A DNA stretch of 64,000 bases from an uncultured Paracoccaceae bacterium (GCA_938002605.1 CALLAF010000006.1:90889-154888), one strand, 5' to 3'; numbered from the stretch's first letter, positions 8,917 to 19,060 are shown. Translations and numbers: made by a program. Notes: generated from the sequence alone by a model not told the origin.

Positions 8917-9714
8917 TTACGCCCCTTTTTTTGTATTTTTTTGAATGACTTCACGCGCAAGCGCGCGGTAAGCGATAGCCCCTTTTGAGGTTCCATCATA
9001 CTCCAATACGGGCATTGCAAACGACGGTGCTTCGCTTAGCCGAACATTGCGCGGGATGACTGTTTTGAAAACCATATCGCCCATATTTTCGCGAGCATCG
9101 TCTTCGACTTGGATCGAAAGGTTATTACGTCTGTCGTACATTGTCAGAACGATGCCTTCGATACGTAAATCTGGATTCGCTGATTGGCGAACGTCGCGCA
9201 CAGTGAGAATAAGTTGGGATAGGCCTTCGAGCGCGAAGAACTCACTTTGCAGCGGTACCAAAATGGAATCAGCGGCCACCATCGCGTTTACTGTCAATAT
9301 ATTGAGAGATGGTGGGCAATCTATCAATATATAGTCGTATTTTGCGACAGATTGTGATGCCTCTTGCAGCACGTACCGCAGCAAAAAACTGCGCTTTTCG
9401 TTGTCCATCAGCTCTATATCGGCAGAGCTTAGATCGGTCGTCGCGGGAATGATGGAAAGGTTTTTAATTGAGGTTGCGCCAGCCGCCTCCTCCATTGTCG
9501 CATCGCCGGATAACAGGTCATATGTAGTGATACCGCGCTGATCATGCTCAATACCTAGTCCGGTTGATGCGTTTCCCTGCGGATCAAGGTCGATCAAAAG
9601 GACTTTTTTCTTTTTCTCAGCCAACGCTGCGCCCAAATTGATCGTCGTCGTCGTTTTACCGACTCCACCTTTTTGGTTCGCGATCGCGATAATTTTGCAG
9701 CTATTCACTGACAC
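8917..9714 (-). CDS. parA: Chromosome partitioning ATPase ParA (Soj)
   Basis: Deviant Walker ATPase that drives ParB-parS complexes across the nucleoid. The signature is KGGVGKTTTTINLG near the N-terminus, followed by LLIDLDPQGNASTGLG and DYILIDCPPSLNILT. I take the GTG at 9714 as start; it lies within the 3' end of rsmG, giving a 14-nt overlap, and a second GTG two codons later is an equally possible start. The length of 265 aa is typical of chromosomal ParA. Confidence 0.97.
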   Translation of the reverse strand: MSVNSCKIIAIANQKGGVGKTTTTINLGAALAEKKKKVLLIDLDPQGNASTGLGIEHDQRGITTYDLLSGDATMEEAAGATSIKNLSIIPATTDLSSADIELMDNEKRSFLLRYVLQEASQSVAKYDYILIDCPPSLNILTVNAMVAADSILVPLQSEFFALEGLSQLILTVRDVRQSANPDLRIEGIVLTMYDRRNNLSIQVEDDARENMGDMVFKTVIPRNVRLSEAPSFAMPVLEYDGTSKGAIAYRALAREVIQKNTKKGA

Positions 9715-10321
9715 GGGATATCCCTTTGACGATAAGAATCTGAGAATCAGGATCGGTCAAACTGGGTGAGTCTTCAAGCGCAAACCGCCAGCTATTCGCG
9801 GCATCGGCAACTTCTTCCCTTGCCCTTTTTCCTTTGTGAAGAATAGCTTGCCCTTCGGGTTTTAGGTGGCGTTCTACAAATGGCAACAACATAGATAAGG
9901 TAGATAGCGCCCGAGCGGATACTATATCTGCATCTTGAGGCGCCGCACTTTCGATGCGTTCAGCCAGCACCTTGGCTGGTAAATCCAACTCTCTGATGGC
10001 TGAACGTAAAAACGTCGCTTTACGCTGGTCGCTTTCGATCAGGACAAACTTTGCATTTGGCTGCGCAGCTTTACCAATTATTGCGACAACAATGCCAGGA
10101 AACCCACCACCGCTGCCAATATCGACCCATTTGTTATAACTTTTGGGTGCTGACCCATATATTTGCGCAGAATCAACGATATGTCGCTCCCACAATGAAC
10201 TCACCGTGCTTGGTGAGATAAGATTAATTTTGGCAGTCCACTTTTGAACAAGTTCCGAAAACCTGTGCAAATCATCAAATGTTTCACGTGAAACATTCAC
10301 CCCACCTACATCATGTCCCAT
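9701..10321 (-). CDS. rsmG: 16S rRNA (guanine-527-N7)-methyltransferase RsmG (GidB)
   Basis: Methylates N7 of G527 in 16S rRNA. The 206-aa protein has the SAM-binding DIGSGGGFPGIVVAI loop, VLIESDQRKATFL and the DIVSARALSTL segment. The ATG at 10321 is preferred over an upstream start inside mnmG. Residues NVSRETF near the N-terminus are encoded by a perfect parS site, which constrains this part of the protein. It sits between mnmG and parA in the classical gidA-gidB-parA-parB cluster. Confidence 0.95.
   Translation of the reverse strand: MGHDVGGVNVSRETFDDLHRFSELVQKWTAKINLISPSTVSSLWERHIVDSAQIYGSAPKSYNKWVDIGSGGGFPGIVVAIIGKAAQPNAKFVLIESDQRKATFLRSAIRELDLPAKVLAERIESAAPQDADIVSARALSTLSMLLPFVERHLKPEGQAILHKGKRAREEVADAANSWRFALEDSPSLTDPDSQILIVKGISRVSE
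10280..10295. promoter_or_regulatory. parS site 1 (within rsmG)
   Basis: The 16-bp palindrome TGTTTCACGTGAAACA matches the universal bacterial parS consensus exactly. It lies inside the rsmG coding region 1.4 kb from parB and should be a ParB nucleation site. Confidence 0.95.
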
Positions 10322-10322
10322 T

Positions 10323-12203
10323 CTAGCTACCTGTCTTGGCTTTCTGATCACGCTTTATCATTGCAACGATGAGCATAAGCGCCGCTGGTGTCATGCCTTC
10401 AATGCGTCCCGCTTGCGCAATATCGGCCGGTTGAATGGATTCAAGCTTACTCACAAGCTCATTTGAAAGTCCTTTTACCGCACGGTAATTGATTTTGTCT
10501 GGAATAATCTGCTTTTCATCGCGCTCCATCGCAGCGACATCTGACTGCTGGCGTTGCACATAGTGTGCATACAGCGCGTCCTTTTTAATCTGATCTTGAA
10601 CAGCGATCGAAATATTTGACAACTCGGGTGCCATACGGATCAACTGAGGAAAATCGAAATCGGTCAACGCCAGCGCTTCAAGCGCTGACCGACGCGACCC
10701 GTCGACGTTCAAATTTGCGCCTTGGGCTGCAATATCTCGTGATGAAAGGAAAATATTCGACAGCGATGATTGCGCTGCCGAGATTTTGTCCATCTTGTCA
10801 GAAAACTGCGCCCATCGCTCATGACTCACGCAACCAATTGCATGCCCAAGCGCCGTTAGCCTTTGATCTGCGTTATCCGCCCGCAACGAGAGTCTAAATT
10901 CTGCCCGAGAAGTAAACATGCGATATGGCTCCGAAACACCCTTTGTAATCAGGTCGTCGATCATTACGCCGATATAGGAATGGCGGCGACTGAACTTTAT
11001 CGGCTCCGCACCCAGCGAATGCGCGGCAGCATTCAAGCCAGCGACAAGGCCCTGCGCCGCCGCTTCTTCATAACCAGTTGTGCCATTAATTTGACCAGCA
11101 AGATAGAGCCCCGGCACATCCCGCAGTTCTAGCGTTGCTGTCAACGATCTGGGATCCACATAATCATATTCAATCGCGTATCCGGGCTGCAATATCTTAG
11201 CATTTTCAAGACCATAAATAGAATTTACGTAATCCCATTGCGTCTCTTCTGGAAGCGACGTGGAAATCCCATTCGGATAAACCGTGTCATCATTTATGCC
11301 TTCGGGTTCCAGAAAAATCTGGTGCGACGACTTATCGGCGAACCGCACAACCTTATCTTCAATAGAAGGGCAATATCGCGGGCCTACGCCATCAATATGA
11401 CCCCCATACATAGCCGACCGGTCAAGATTCGCGCGGATAATATCGTGAGTCCGTTGATTTGTATGCGTAATCCCACAATCAATTTGCGGCGCAAACACGC
11501 CGTTGGACATAAACGAAAACATCGTTGGATCCGCATCACTTGGTTGCGCTTCCAGCAAATCCCAGCGGATTGTACGCCCGTCAAGTCGCGGCGGGGTACC
11601 CGTCTTCAGTCGCCCGAGCGCTAACTCAAAACTATCTAGACGTTCCGCCATTTTGACAGATGGTCTGTCACCCATGCGACCACCCGGGCGTGAGACATCC
11701 CCAATATGAATGACGCCGCGCAAAAATGTACCAGTCGTTAGGATCACACTATTTGCAGAAAGTTGCGTATCCTCCGCCATAACAACACCCGCAACGCGGC
11801 CACTTCCCATAATGAGATCGATAGCTTCACCTTCAATGATCGTGAGGTTTTCCACTACATCTAGTTCAGCTTGCATCGTGGTGCGGTATATTTCGCGGTC
11901 TGCTTGCGCCCGCGGGCCTTGTACAGCAGGCCCCTTTTTGCGGTTTAATAGTCTAAACTGAATGCCCGCCCGATCTGCGACACGCGCCATGACGCCATCC
12001 AGTGCATCAATTTCGCGTACGAGATGTCCTTTACCAAGTCCGCCAATAGCAGGATTGCAGGACATTACGCCAATAGATTGCTTCGTAAGAGTCACCAGAG
12101 CCGTGCGCGCACCCATTCGTGCGGATGCATGGGCAGCTTCGGCGCCCGCATGTCCGCCACCAATTACGATCACGTCGAAGTCACAATGTTTCACGTGAAA
12201 CAC
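10323..12203 (-). CDS. mnmG: tRNA U34 carboxymethylaminomethyl synthesis protein MnmG (GidA)
   Basis: FAD-dependent partner of MnmE that installs the cmnm5 group on the wobble uridine of several tRNAs. The 626-aa protein has the N-terminal dinucleotide-binding [10 protein letters not shown] (from residue 15), the [23 protein letters not shown] signature region, and the C-terminal helical domain that contacts MnmE. The start is a GTG embedded in a parS palindrome, so the first residues read MFHVKH. It begins 2 nt after the mnmE stop codon. Confidence 0.97.
   Translation of the reverse strand: MFHVKHCDFDVIVIGGGHAGAEAAHASARMGARTALVTLTKQSIGVMSCNPAIGGLGKGHLVREIDALDGVMARVADRAGIQFRLLNRKKGPAVQGPRAQADREIYRTTMQAELDVVENLTIIEGEAIDLIMGSGRVAGVVMAEDTQLSANSVILTTGTFLRGVIHIGDVSRPGGRMGDRPSVKMAERLDSFELALGRLKTGTPPRLDGRTIRWDLLEAQPSDADPTMFSFMSNGVFAPQIDCGITHTNQRTHDIIRANLDRSAMYGGHIDGVGPRYCPSIEDKVVRFADKSSHQIFLEPEGINDDTVYPNGISTSLPEETQWDYVNSIYGLENAKILQPGYAIEYDYVDPRSLTATLELRDVPGLYLAGQINGTTGYEEAAAQGLVAGLNAAAHSLGAEPIKFSRRHSYIGVMIDDLITKGVSEPYRMFTSRAEFRLSLRADNADQRLTALGHAIGCVSHERWAQFSDKMDKISAAQSSLSNIFLSSRDIAAQGANLNVDGSRRSALEALALTDFDFPQLIRMAPELSNISIAVQDQIKKDALYAHYVQRQQSDVAAMERDEKQIIPDKINYRAVKGLSNELVSKLESIQPADIAQAGRIEGMTPAALMLIVAMIKRDQKAKTGS
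12187..12202. promoter_or_regulatory. parS site 2 (at the start of mnmG)
   Basis: A second perfect TGTTTCACGTGAAACA copy covers all but the first base of the mnmG start region and forces the MFHVKH N-terminus. It is 1.9 kb from the first copy and about 3.2 kb from the putative origin. Confidence 0.95.
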
Positions 12204-12205
12204 TC

Positions 12206-13486
12206 CTATTTACCGATGCAAAAACTCGAAAATATCTCATCAAGGACCTGTTCTACATCAACGCGTCCAACAAGGCTATCCACTGCGCGAATTGCCGACC
12301 GTAGTTCTTCAGCAATCAGGTCAGTCATCCCCAATTCGCTACTCAGTTCTTTCTCTGCCACTTCAAGAAAGTTGATCGCGCGCAACATAGCGACGCGGTG
12401 CCGTTCCCGCATTGCAATACCAACAGAAGCCACACGTTCCTTCAAAATCCCTGATATTTGATCAACTAAGGCATCGATTCCCGCCCCAGTTTGACCGGAA
12501 ACAGCAAGTCCATCACCATGGACTAAATCTGATTTTGCCTGAACTAAGATATCATCTACCCCAATATTTTGAGGTCTTAAATCTCCTGGTAACAACATAT
12601 GTACTCGTAGATCCGCGCGGCCGGCCCGTTCTCTCGCTCGCTTAACGCCTAAACCCTCGACAATATCATCCGTTTCGCGCAATCCAGCCGTATCAAGAAG
12701 AGTTACCGCTATGCCATCCAGATCAAGCCGGACCTCGATCACGTCACGCGTTGTTCCCGCAATTTCAGAGGTAATTGCAACATCGCGCCCGGCCAGCCGG
12801 TTCAACAAAGTTGATTTTCCAACATTTGGCGCGCCTATAATCGCAACCTCAAAACCGTCGCGCAATCTTTCCGCAATCCGCACGCCTTCGGCTTCGCGCC
12901 GCATTTCTTGCTTCACCACGCCGATAAGTTCTCGAACTTCAGGCGAAACATCAACCGGAACTTCTTCATCCGCGAAATCAATTGTGGCTTCTAAGAGAGC
13001 CGCCGCCCGGATCAATTTTACCCGCCAACCATCTGCCAACGTCCCCAACGCGCCCGAAAAAACGCGGACCGCTTGCTTGCGTTGGCTTTCGGTTTCGGCG
13101 TCAATCAGGTCTGCCAGGCCTTCAACCTGTGCAAGATCAAGCTGCCCATTATCCATTGCACGATGTGTAAATTCCCCAGCCTCAGCTGGCCGCAATTCCG
13201 GATCGTTGCCAAGCTCATACAGCACCGCGGCAAGCACCGCCGGACTCCCATGAAGATGCAGCTCTACAACCTCTTCCCCAGTAAAGCTCTTGCCCTCTGC
13301 AAATCGCAGCACAAAAGCCTCATCAAGAAGTTGCCCTTCCTGATCACGCAGCACACGCACGCCACGGCTTACGGGTACATCACCCATTAACCGACCTGCT
13401 GAACGAACGGCATGAGGTCCAGACAATCGAATCACGGCCACACCGGCACGGCCCTTGGCTGTCGCTAAGGCAAAAATCGTATCCAT
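12206..13486 (-). CDS. mnmE: tRNA modification GTPase MnmE (TrmE)
   Basis: GTPase that works with MnmG to modify U34 of tRNA. The 426-aa protein contains the N-terminal folate-binding domain, a helical domain, and an embedded G domain with G1 GAPNVGKST, the G2 TTRD segment and G3 DTAGLR. It ends in the family's invariant CIGK motif with its essential cysteine. The [10 protein letters not shown] potassium-loop region is intact. It is the first gene of the leftward mnmE-mnmG-rsmG-parA-parB run, 30 nt downstream of rho. Confidence 0.97.
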   Translation of the reverse strand: MDTIFALATAKGRAGVAVIRLSGPHAVRSAGRLMGDVPVSRGVRVLRDQEGQLLDEAFVLRFAEGKSFTGEEVVELHLHGSPAVLAAVLYELGNDPELRPAEAGEFTHRAMDNGQLDLAQVEGLADLIDAETESQRKQAVRVFSGALGTLADGWRVKLIRAAALLEATIDFADEEVPVDVSPEVRELIGVVKQEMRREAEGVRIAERLRDGFEVAIIGAPNVGKSTLLNRLAGRDVAITSEIAGTTRDVIEVRLDLDGIAVTLLDTAGLRETDDIVEGLGVKRARERAGRADLRVHMLLPGDLRPQNIGVDDILVQAKSDLVHGDGLAVSGQTGAGIDALVDQISGILKERVASVGIAMRERHRVAMLRAINFLEVAEKELSSELGMTDLIAEELRSAIRAVDSLVGRVDVEQVLDEIFSSFCIGK

Positions 13487-13515
13487 TATTCAACCCATTG
13501 TCTTATAACAATAAG

Positions 13516-14787
13516 TTACGTGTTCATTGAATCGAAGAAGTCCGAATTTGTCTTCGTCTGCTTCAACTTCCCAATCAGGAACTCAATCGCATCTGTTGTT
13601 CCCATTGGGTTCAAAATCCGGCGCAACACATATGTCTTCGCTAGATCGCCCTTATCGACCAACAGCTCTTCTTTCCGGGTCCCAGATTTCAAGATATCCA
13701 TTGCTGGGAAGACGCGCTTATCCGCGACTTTGCGATCCAACACGATCTCAGAGTTACCCGTTCCCTTGAATTCTTCAAAGATAACTTCGTCCATCCGTGA
13801 TCCGGTATCGATCAGCGCAGTCGCAATAATCGTGAGTGACCCGCCTTCTTCGATATTCCGCGCCGCCCCAAAGAAACGCTTTGGACGTTGCAGCGCGTTC
13901 GCGTCAACACCACCGGTCAAAACCTTGCCGGATGACGGTACAGTCGTGTTAAATGCACGGCCTAGTCGCGTAATCGAATCCAGCAAAATAACCACGTCGC
14001 GCTTATGCTCGACCAGGCGCTTTGCCTTTTCAATCACCATCTCAGACACGGCAACGTGGCGCGTCGCGGGTTCATCAAATGTTGATGATACAACTTCACC
14101 CTTCACAGACCGCTGCATGTCGGTCACCTCTTCTGGGCGTTCATCGATCAGCAAAACGATTAGATAGCATTCGGGGTGGTTCTTCTCGATTGAATTCGCG
14201 ATGTTTTGCAACAGAACCGTCTTACCCGTCCGCGGTGGCGCCACGATCAAGGCGCGTTGCCCTTTCCCGATTGGCGATACCAGATCAATAATCCGGGCAG
14301 ACCGGTCTTTGATCGTCGGGTCTTCGACCTCCATTTTCAAACGCTCTTCTGGATAAAGCGGTGTCAGGTTATCAAAGGCAACTTTGTGTTTCGCCTTTTC
14401 TGGTGCTTCAAAATTGATTGCCTCAACGACCGTCAACGCGAAATAACGCTCGGTATCGTTTGGCTCTTTCATCACGCCTTCGACGGTATCGCCGGTGCGC
14501 AATGAATGTTTGCGGATCATATCTGGTGATACGTAGATATCATCTGGTCCCGGCAGATAGTTAGCTTCTGGCGACCGCAAGAACCCAAACCCGTCTTGAA
14601 GAACTTCAAGAACACCATCACCACCAATCACCCATTCTTCGTCCGCGCGTTCTTTTAGAATGGCGAACATCATATCGCCTTTGCGCATGGTAGACGCGTT
14701 CTCGATCTCCAGCTCTTCAGCTAGTGACAACAGATCCTTAGGGCTTTGCGCCTTTAGGTCAGACAGGTTTAAACGATGTAGTGACAT
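13516..14787 (-). CDS. rho: Transcription termination factor Rho
   Basis: Hexameric RNA-dependent ATPase that ends transcription at unstructured C-rich RNA. The protein has the N-terminal SAP-like helical domain, the RNA-binding cold-shock fold ([23 protein letters not shown]) and the ATPase domain with PPRTGKT and [14 protein letters not shown] use the ATG at 14787 ([12 protein letters not shown], 423 aa), which matches the family start; an in-frame GTG five codons upstream is possible. Confidence 0.97.
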   Translation of the reverse strand: MSLHRLNLSDLKAQSPKDLLSLAEELEIENASTMRKGDMMFAILKERADEEWVIGGDGVLEVLQDGFGFLRSPEANYLPGPDDIYVSPDMIRKHSLRTGDTVEGVMKEPNDTERYFALTVVEAINFEAPEKAKHKVAFDNLTPLYPEERLKMEVEDPTIKDRSARIIDLVSPIGKGQRALIVAPPRTGKTVLLQNIANSIEKNHPECYLIVLLIDERPEEVTDMQRSVKGEVVSSTFDEPATRHVAVSEMVIEKAKRLVEHKRDVVILLDSITRLGRAFNTTVPSSGKVLTGGVDANALQRPKRFFGAARNIEEGGSLTIIATALIDTGSRMDEVIFEEFKGTGNSEIVLDRKVADKRVFPAMDILKSGTRKEELLVDKGDLAKTYVLRRILNPMGTTDAIEFLIGKLKQTKTNSDFFDSMNT

Positions 14788-14907
14788 GATAAAATCCAGC
14801 ACTCACCCGTAGGTCAGTGTCATTCAGTTTTAGAAATGGAAAGTGCTTTTCCCGGACGGGAAGCTGCGCCCGATATACGCAACCCGCCTTCCCAAGTCAA
14901 CGCGCTG

Positions 14908-15357
14908 CTAAAACGGCCTTACAATGACCGCGACAACGATAACCACCATCAGCACTGTCGGAACCTCATTAGCAAGCCTATAGACCCGCCCAGAGCGCGT
15001 ATTCGCCCCTACAGCAAACTCTTTGCGGCGCTTACTCAACCAGCCATGAAATCCGCTCATCATCAGCACTGCGACTATCTTCGCCCACGACCAGACAGAG
15101 CCCCAATCAAAAGCGCCCATCGACAGCATGAGCAAACCAGCTACCCATGTGACTATCATTGCAGGATTAATAATGACGCGTAACAGCTTTTCTTCCATAA
15201 TTTGGAAGGTTTGATCTAACTCTGAACCAACTTCTGCTCGTTCTGCGTGATAAACAAACAGCCGCGGAAGATAAAACATCCCAGCCATCCATGAAATTAC
15301 AGCCATGATATGGATCGCTTTGATCCAATCATAATATGCGCTTAGGAAATCGAGCAT
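14908..15357 (-). CDS. hemJ: Protoporphyrinogen IX oxidase HemJ
   Basis: Membrane haem-containing enzyme that oxidises protoporphyrinogen IX to protoporphyrin IX, replacing HemG/HemY in most alphaproteobacteria. The 149-aa protein has four predicted membrane helices, with the conserved KAIHIMAVISWMAGMFYLPRLF stretch (conserved His) in helix 1 and LS(K)RRKEFA in the loop before the last helix. It borders the putative origin, where haem genes commonly sit in this order. Confidence 0.9.
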   Translation of the reverse strand: MLDFLSAYYDWIKAIHIMAVISWMAGMFYLPRLFVYHAERAEVGSELDQTFQIMEEKLLRVIINPAMIVTWVAGLLMLSMGAFDWGSVWSWAKIVAVLMMSGFHGWLSKRRKEFAVGANTRSGRVYRLANEVPTVLMVVIVVAVIVRPF

Positions 15358-15763
15358 GTCATCGCCTCACTTTCGGTCAGTCACTCTTAATAAATATATA
15401 AAGAAAGAAAAGATGATGATGATGATAGTGCGAGTAATTTCTGTGGTTTGTTTTTTCATCCGCAGACTTATCCCAAGGCAATCACTAGATAGGACCTATA
15501 AAGATAGATTGCCAATTTGAGTAAAAACATTGTATTATTAATAAGTTAAATGAAAAATATTTTCGATTATACGCAATGATATCATATTGACTCTGATCTA
15601 GGTGTCGATTCTTCCACAGGGTCGACTTATGCTTTCCCACGGTGGAAAAATCGGCATAACGGGTGGCATAACTTGTGACTTTCACACAGGCTCACGGGCC
15701 TTGATCTTTACCCCACTGATCGTCCGCAGGCTGACACATCGTTTTTCCAAAGGGTTATCCACA
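15358..15763. other. oriC: Putative chromosomal replication origin (oriC)
   Basis: This is a 405-bp gene-free stretch between hemJ and maf, the alphaproteobacterial hem/rho | maf-aroE junction where origins are commonly mapped. Its centre (about 15520-15590) is strongly AT-rich and could be the unwinding element. An exact DnaA box (TTATCCACA) lies at 15755-15763 and weaker ones at 15468-15476 (TTATCCCAA) and 15610-15618 (TCTTCCACA). A run of GAT triplets occurs near 15410. No credible coding frame or CtrA full site is visible. parAB and two parS sites lie within 8 kb. The function is inferred, not shown. Confidence 0.7.
15755..15763 (+). promoter_or_regulatory. Consensus DnaA box
   Basis: TTATCCACA matches the bacterial DnaA box consensus exactly. 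Its last base is the A of the maf start codon, so DnaA bound here would sit on the maf translation start region. Confidence 0.75.
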
Positions 15764-16362
15764 TGACCACCCCGATCATTTTGGCTTCCGGTTCAGAAAT
15801 CCGTGCGACCTTGCTGCGCAATGCGGCTGTGCCATTCACCGTTGTCAAAGCACGGATCGATGAAGATCTGATCCGTCAATCGCTGATCGCCGAAGATGCG
15901 TCTCCACGTGATATCGCTGATACGCTCGCAGAACTCAAAGCACAGCGCGTTGCGGCCAAACATCCAGATGCTCTTGTTATCGGATGCGATCAAATATTAG
16001 CGCAGGGCCGGACGATATTTTCAAAGCCTGAAACCCCGGCCCATGCGCTTGAACAGTTGCAATCATTTCGGGGTGACAAGCACCAGCTTCTCTCAGCGGC
16101 AGTCATTTATGGCGAAGGCAAGCCGCTCTGGCGTCATGTTGGCACCGTTCGGCTGCAAATGCGTGACGCAAGCGACACATATCTTCAGGATTATGTCGAT
16201 CGTAACTGGGAAAGCATCCGCCACAGTGTCGGAGCCTATAAGCTTGAAGAAGAAGGCGTGCGTTTGTTCACGCGCATTGATGGGGATTACTTCAACGTGT
16301 TGGGGCTGCCACTTTTGGAACTACTATCATATCTGACGTTGCGTGGGGATTTACCTTCATGA
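15763..16362 (+). CDS. maf: Maf-family nucleoside triphosphate pyrophosphatase
   Basis: Hydrolyses modified or canonical NTPs to monophosphates (house-cleaning) and is linked to septum inhibition in some bacteria. The 199-aa protein starts with the family ASGSEIRATLLRNA phosphate-binding loop and has the GCDQIL catalytic-Asp motif and the SVGAYKLEEEG segment. It starts on the DnaA box at the edge of the putative origin and overlaps aroE by 4 nt, opening the maf-aroE-coaE-dnaQ operon. Confidence 0.93.
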   Translation: MTTPIILASGSEIRATLLRNAAVPFTVVKARIDEDLIRQSLIAEDASPRDIADTLAELKAQRVAAKHPDALVIGCDQILAQGRTIFSKPETPAHALEQLQSFRGDKHQLLSAAVIYGEGKPLWRHVGTVRLQMRDASDTYLQDYVDRNWESIRHSVGAYKLEEEGVRLFTRIDGDYFNVLGLPLLELLSYLTLRGDLPS

Positions 16363-17186
16363 CCAATGCGCCGCGTGCCTGCGTGATCGGCAATCCGATT
16401 TCACATTCGCTGTCTCCTAAATTGCACAGCTACTGGCTTGATCGGTACGGGATCGAGGGCGCCTATATGGCGCTGGAAGTTAGTGAACAAGATTTAGAAA
16501 AAACGCTCTGTGAACTGCCCCATCAAGGGTTCGTTGGTATGAACGTCACGCTTCCTCACAAGGTTGCTGTGATGGAATATGCAGATAAAATTACGGACCG
16601 CGCGACGCTTATCGGTGCGGCAAATACGCTGACCTTCACAGAAGACGGACGTATTTTTGCAGATAATACAGATGGTTATGGGTTCATTTCCAACTTGCAG
16701 CAGGGAGCGCCCGACTGGGACCCTAAATCTGGTCCAGCGATGATATTTGGCGCTGGGGGTGCTGCGCGCGCAATTATTGTAGCGCTAGCCGGTGCGGGTG
16801 TTCCCGAAATTATCATCAGCAACCGAACCCGTGCCAAGGCAGAAGCACTACGCGCGGATTTCGGCGCGCGGATTCGCGTTGTTGATTGGGTACAAGCTGA
16901 CACGGCTTTGGCCGACGCACATTTGCTGGTCAACACGACGTCGCTTGGAATGAAAGGCGCAGCAGATTTTAAAGTTTCTCTTGATGCGCTGCGCCCTGAA
17001 ACGGTTGTGACGGATATTGTCTATAACCCACTACGCACCCCGTTTTTAAAAGCCGCCGAAGCCGTCGGGTGCACAGCAGTTGATGGTTTGGGCATGTTGT
17101 TGCATCAGGGCGTCCCCGGATTTGAACGTTGGTTTGGCCAGAGACCCGAGGTTGACGATGAAACCCGTCGGGCAGTTTTAGCGTGA
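16359..17186 (+). CDS. aroE: Shikimate dehydrogenase (NADP+)
   Basis: Reduces 3-dehydroshikimate to shikimate in aromatic amino acid synthesis. The 275-aa protein has GNPISHSLSPKLH (shikimate binding), the NVTLPHK catalytic lysine motif, the NADP-binding GAGGAARAI loop with NRTRAKA, and a C-terminal GLGMLLHQG segment. It overlaps maf and coaE by 4 nt each, indicating coupled translation. Confidence 0.97.
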   Translation: MTNAPRACVIGNPISHSLSPKLHSYWLDRYGIEGAYMALEVSEQDLEKTLCELPHQGFVGMNVTLPHKVAVMEYADKITDRATLIGAANTLTFTEDGRIFADNTDGYGFISNLQQGAPDWDPKSGPAMIFGAGGAARAIIVALAGAGVPEIIISNRTRAKAEALRADFGARIRVVDWVQADTALADAHLLVNTTSLGMKGAADFKVSLDALRPETVVTDIVYNPLRTPFLKAAEAVGCTAVDGLGMLLHQGVPGFERWFGQRPEVDDETRRAVLA

Positions 17187-17785
17187 CCCATTTATTGGGT
17201 TTGACCGGGTCCATTGGCATGGGCAAATCCACGACGGCGCAAATGTTTCGCGATGCGGGTGTCCCTGTCTGGGATGCTGATGCAACGGTTCATGATCTTT
17301 ATGCAAAAGGCGGTGCAGCCGTGGCGCCAATAGCCGGATTTTTGCCGGCGGCAATCGTTGATGATGCAGTGTCACGTGACGCGCTAAAATCCGTTCTCGC
17401 GCAAGATCCAAAAGTGCTTTTTCGATTAGAAGAGATCGTGCATCCGCTTGTTGCAGCAAACCGCAAACAGTTTATTGCAGATCACGACGACCCGCTTGTT
17501 GTGTTTGATATTCCGCTGTTGTTTGAAACTGGGGCGGATGCATGGCTCGATTCCGTTATGGTTGTGTCGGCCCCTGCGGATGTTCAAAAATCGCGGGTCT
17601 TGGCGCGCCCCGGCATGACCGAAGCGCAATTTGAAACAATCCTCGCGCGACAGATACCTGACGCTGAAAAACGTGACCGGGCCGATCACATAATTGAAAC
17701 GCTGACGCTAGACGCGACCGCCCTTGCCGTGCAAAACCTGATTGCAAAGTTAAAAGGGCAAACCGATGCGCGAGATCGTACTTGA
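17183..17785 (+). CDS. coaE: Dephospho-CoA kinase
   Basis: Catalyses the last step of coenzyme A synthesis, phosphorylating the 3'-OH of dephospho-CoA. The 200-aa protein has the P-loop GSIGMGKSTTA, the substrate segment PVWDADATVHDLY, and the LLFETG motif of the CoA-binding lid. It starts at a GTG overlapping the aroE stop, and its 3' end overlaps dnaQ by 20 nt. Confidence 0.96.
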   Translation: MTHLLGLTGSIGMGKSTTAQMFRDAGVPVWDADATVHDLYAKGGAAVAPIAGFLPAAIVDDAVSRDALKSVLAQDPKVLFRLEEIVHPLVAANRKQFIADHDDPLVVFDIPLLFETGADAWLDSVMVVSAPADVQKSRVLARPGMTEAQFETILARQIPDAEKRDRADHIIETLTLDATALAVQNLIAKLKGQTDARDRT

Positions 17786-18509
17786 TACTGAAACGACAGG
17801 GTTTGAACCTGGCGAAAAACCAGGTGACGGCGACCGTATCGTCGAAATCGGTGCGATTGAACTTATTGGTCATATGCCGACTGGTCGAACCTACCACGAA
17901 TATATCAATCCAGAACGCAGAATGCCCGCCGATGCGTTTGCTATTCACGGGATTGGTCCCGATCTATTAGAACCCCCACAAGACCCCCAACCCGGCCAAG
18001 TCATCCTGCGCGATAAACCAGTGTTCAAAGACATCGCACAAAGCTTTGTCGATTTTGTCGGCGATGCGCGGATGGTCATTCATAATGCTGCGTTTGATAT
18101 GAAATTCCTGAACGCAGAGCTGGGCTGGCTCGGTTTTCCCCTTTTGCCGATGGATCAATCGTTGGATACTTTGGCAATTGCGCGGCGCAAATTCCCCGGA
18201 TCACCTGCGTCACTTGATGCGCTTTGTCGCCGTTTTAGCATCGACAACTCATCGCGGACATTGCACGGCGCGTTGCTTGACAGTGAAATTCTGGCGGAAG
18301 TGTACCTAGAACTGATCGGTGGCCGTCAGCCAGATTTTGCGCTTGCCTCTGATGGGCGTGCAAAAACAAATAACAATCAATCCGAAGAATGGCGCCCATC
18401 GGCGCGGCCTCAGCCTTTGGCGTCAAAGCGCACGGCAGAGGAAACCGCCGCCCATGATGCCTTTATAGACAAACTGGGCGACGATGCTTTGTGGAAAAAG
18501 CTTAGTTAA
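17766..18509 (+). CDS. dnaQ: DNA polymerase III epsilon subunit (proofreading exonuclease)
   Basis: 3'-5' exonuclease that proofreads for the replicative polymerase. The DEDDh motifs are all present: DTETTG (Exo I), HNAAFDMKFLN (Exo II) and HGALLDSEILAEVY (Exo III). The 247-aa length and the C-terminal tail that would hold the DnaE-binding region are normal. A Pro/Gln-rich insertion (about residues 69-78) lies between Exo I and Exo II. It converges on secB with an 8-nt overlap. Confidence 0.95.
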   Translation: MREIVLDTETTGFEPGEKPGDGDRIVEIGAIELIGHMPTGRTYHEYINPERRMPADAFAIHGIGPDLLEPPQDPQPGQVILRDKPVFKDIAQSFVDFVGDARMVIHNAAFDMKFLNAELGWLGFPLLPMDQSLDTLAIARRKFPGSPASLDALCRRFSIDNSSRTLHGALLDSEILAEVYLELIGGRQPDFALASDGRAKTNNNQSEEWRPSARPQPLASKRTAEETAAHDAFIDKLGDDALWKKLS

Positions 18510-19002
18510 CTGTTTCTTTTGCTTTTTCAGCTTCGGCGCGGCGCGCCAATTCAGAACGGTAAAGTGAAACAAAATCAATTGTTTCGAGGTTCAAGGCTGG
18601 GAAACCACCGTCACGTGTGACGTCGCTGACGATGCGGCGCACGAATGGGAACGTGATGCGTGGGCATTCGATCAGCAAGTAAGGGTGCATTTGTGCTTCT
18701 GGCACGCCTTCAATTTGGAAAACGCCAGCGTATTCAAGCTCAAGAACAAACAGCGCCTCGCCTTTTTCTTTGGTTTTGCTTGTGATGTTCAGCTTTGTGA
18801 TGACTTCGTATTGGTTGTCCGCTGAACGTTTGCGCGCATCAAGGTTTACTTGGACCTGAATTTCAGGCTGTGCGTCGCCAGAAACACCTTTTTGGGCAAG
18901 GATGTTTTCGAAAGACATATCGCGAATGTATTGCGCGATCACGCGGCTAGTGACTTGAGGGGCCTGCGCTGCGGCGGCACCGTTTTCAGGGGTATCAGAC
19001 AT
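18502..19002 (-). CDS. secB: Protein-export chaperone SecB
   Basis: Tetrameric chaperone that keeps preproteins unfolded and delivers them to SecA. The 166-aa protein has the SecB core (YIRDMSFEN, IQVQVNLDARK, LELEYAGVFQIEGVPE, ECPRITFPFVRRIVSDVTRDGGFP). It has an Ala/Gln-rich N-terminal extension and a charged C-terminal tail. It stands alone on the minus strand, convergent with dnaQ. Confidence 0.97.
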   Translation of the reverse strand: MSDTPENGAAAAQAPQVTSRVIAQYIRDMSFENILAQKGVSGDAQPEIQVQVNLDARKRSADNQYEVITKLNITSKTKEKGEALFVLELEYAGVFQIEGVPEAQMHPYLLIECPRITFPFVRRIVSDVTRDGGFPALNLETIDFVSLYRSELARRAEAEKAKETVN

Positions 19003-19060
19003 TATAAACTGCTCCGGTTAAATTCTGTTGGCGTTTTCCTAACAGCCAATCTGGCAAGGC

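Noticed and set aside
15763..16362. maf start further downstream
   Set aside because: The ATG at 15763 gives the complete ASGSEIR phosphate loop; a later start would remove it, so overlap with the DnaA box is accepted.
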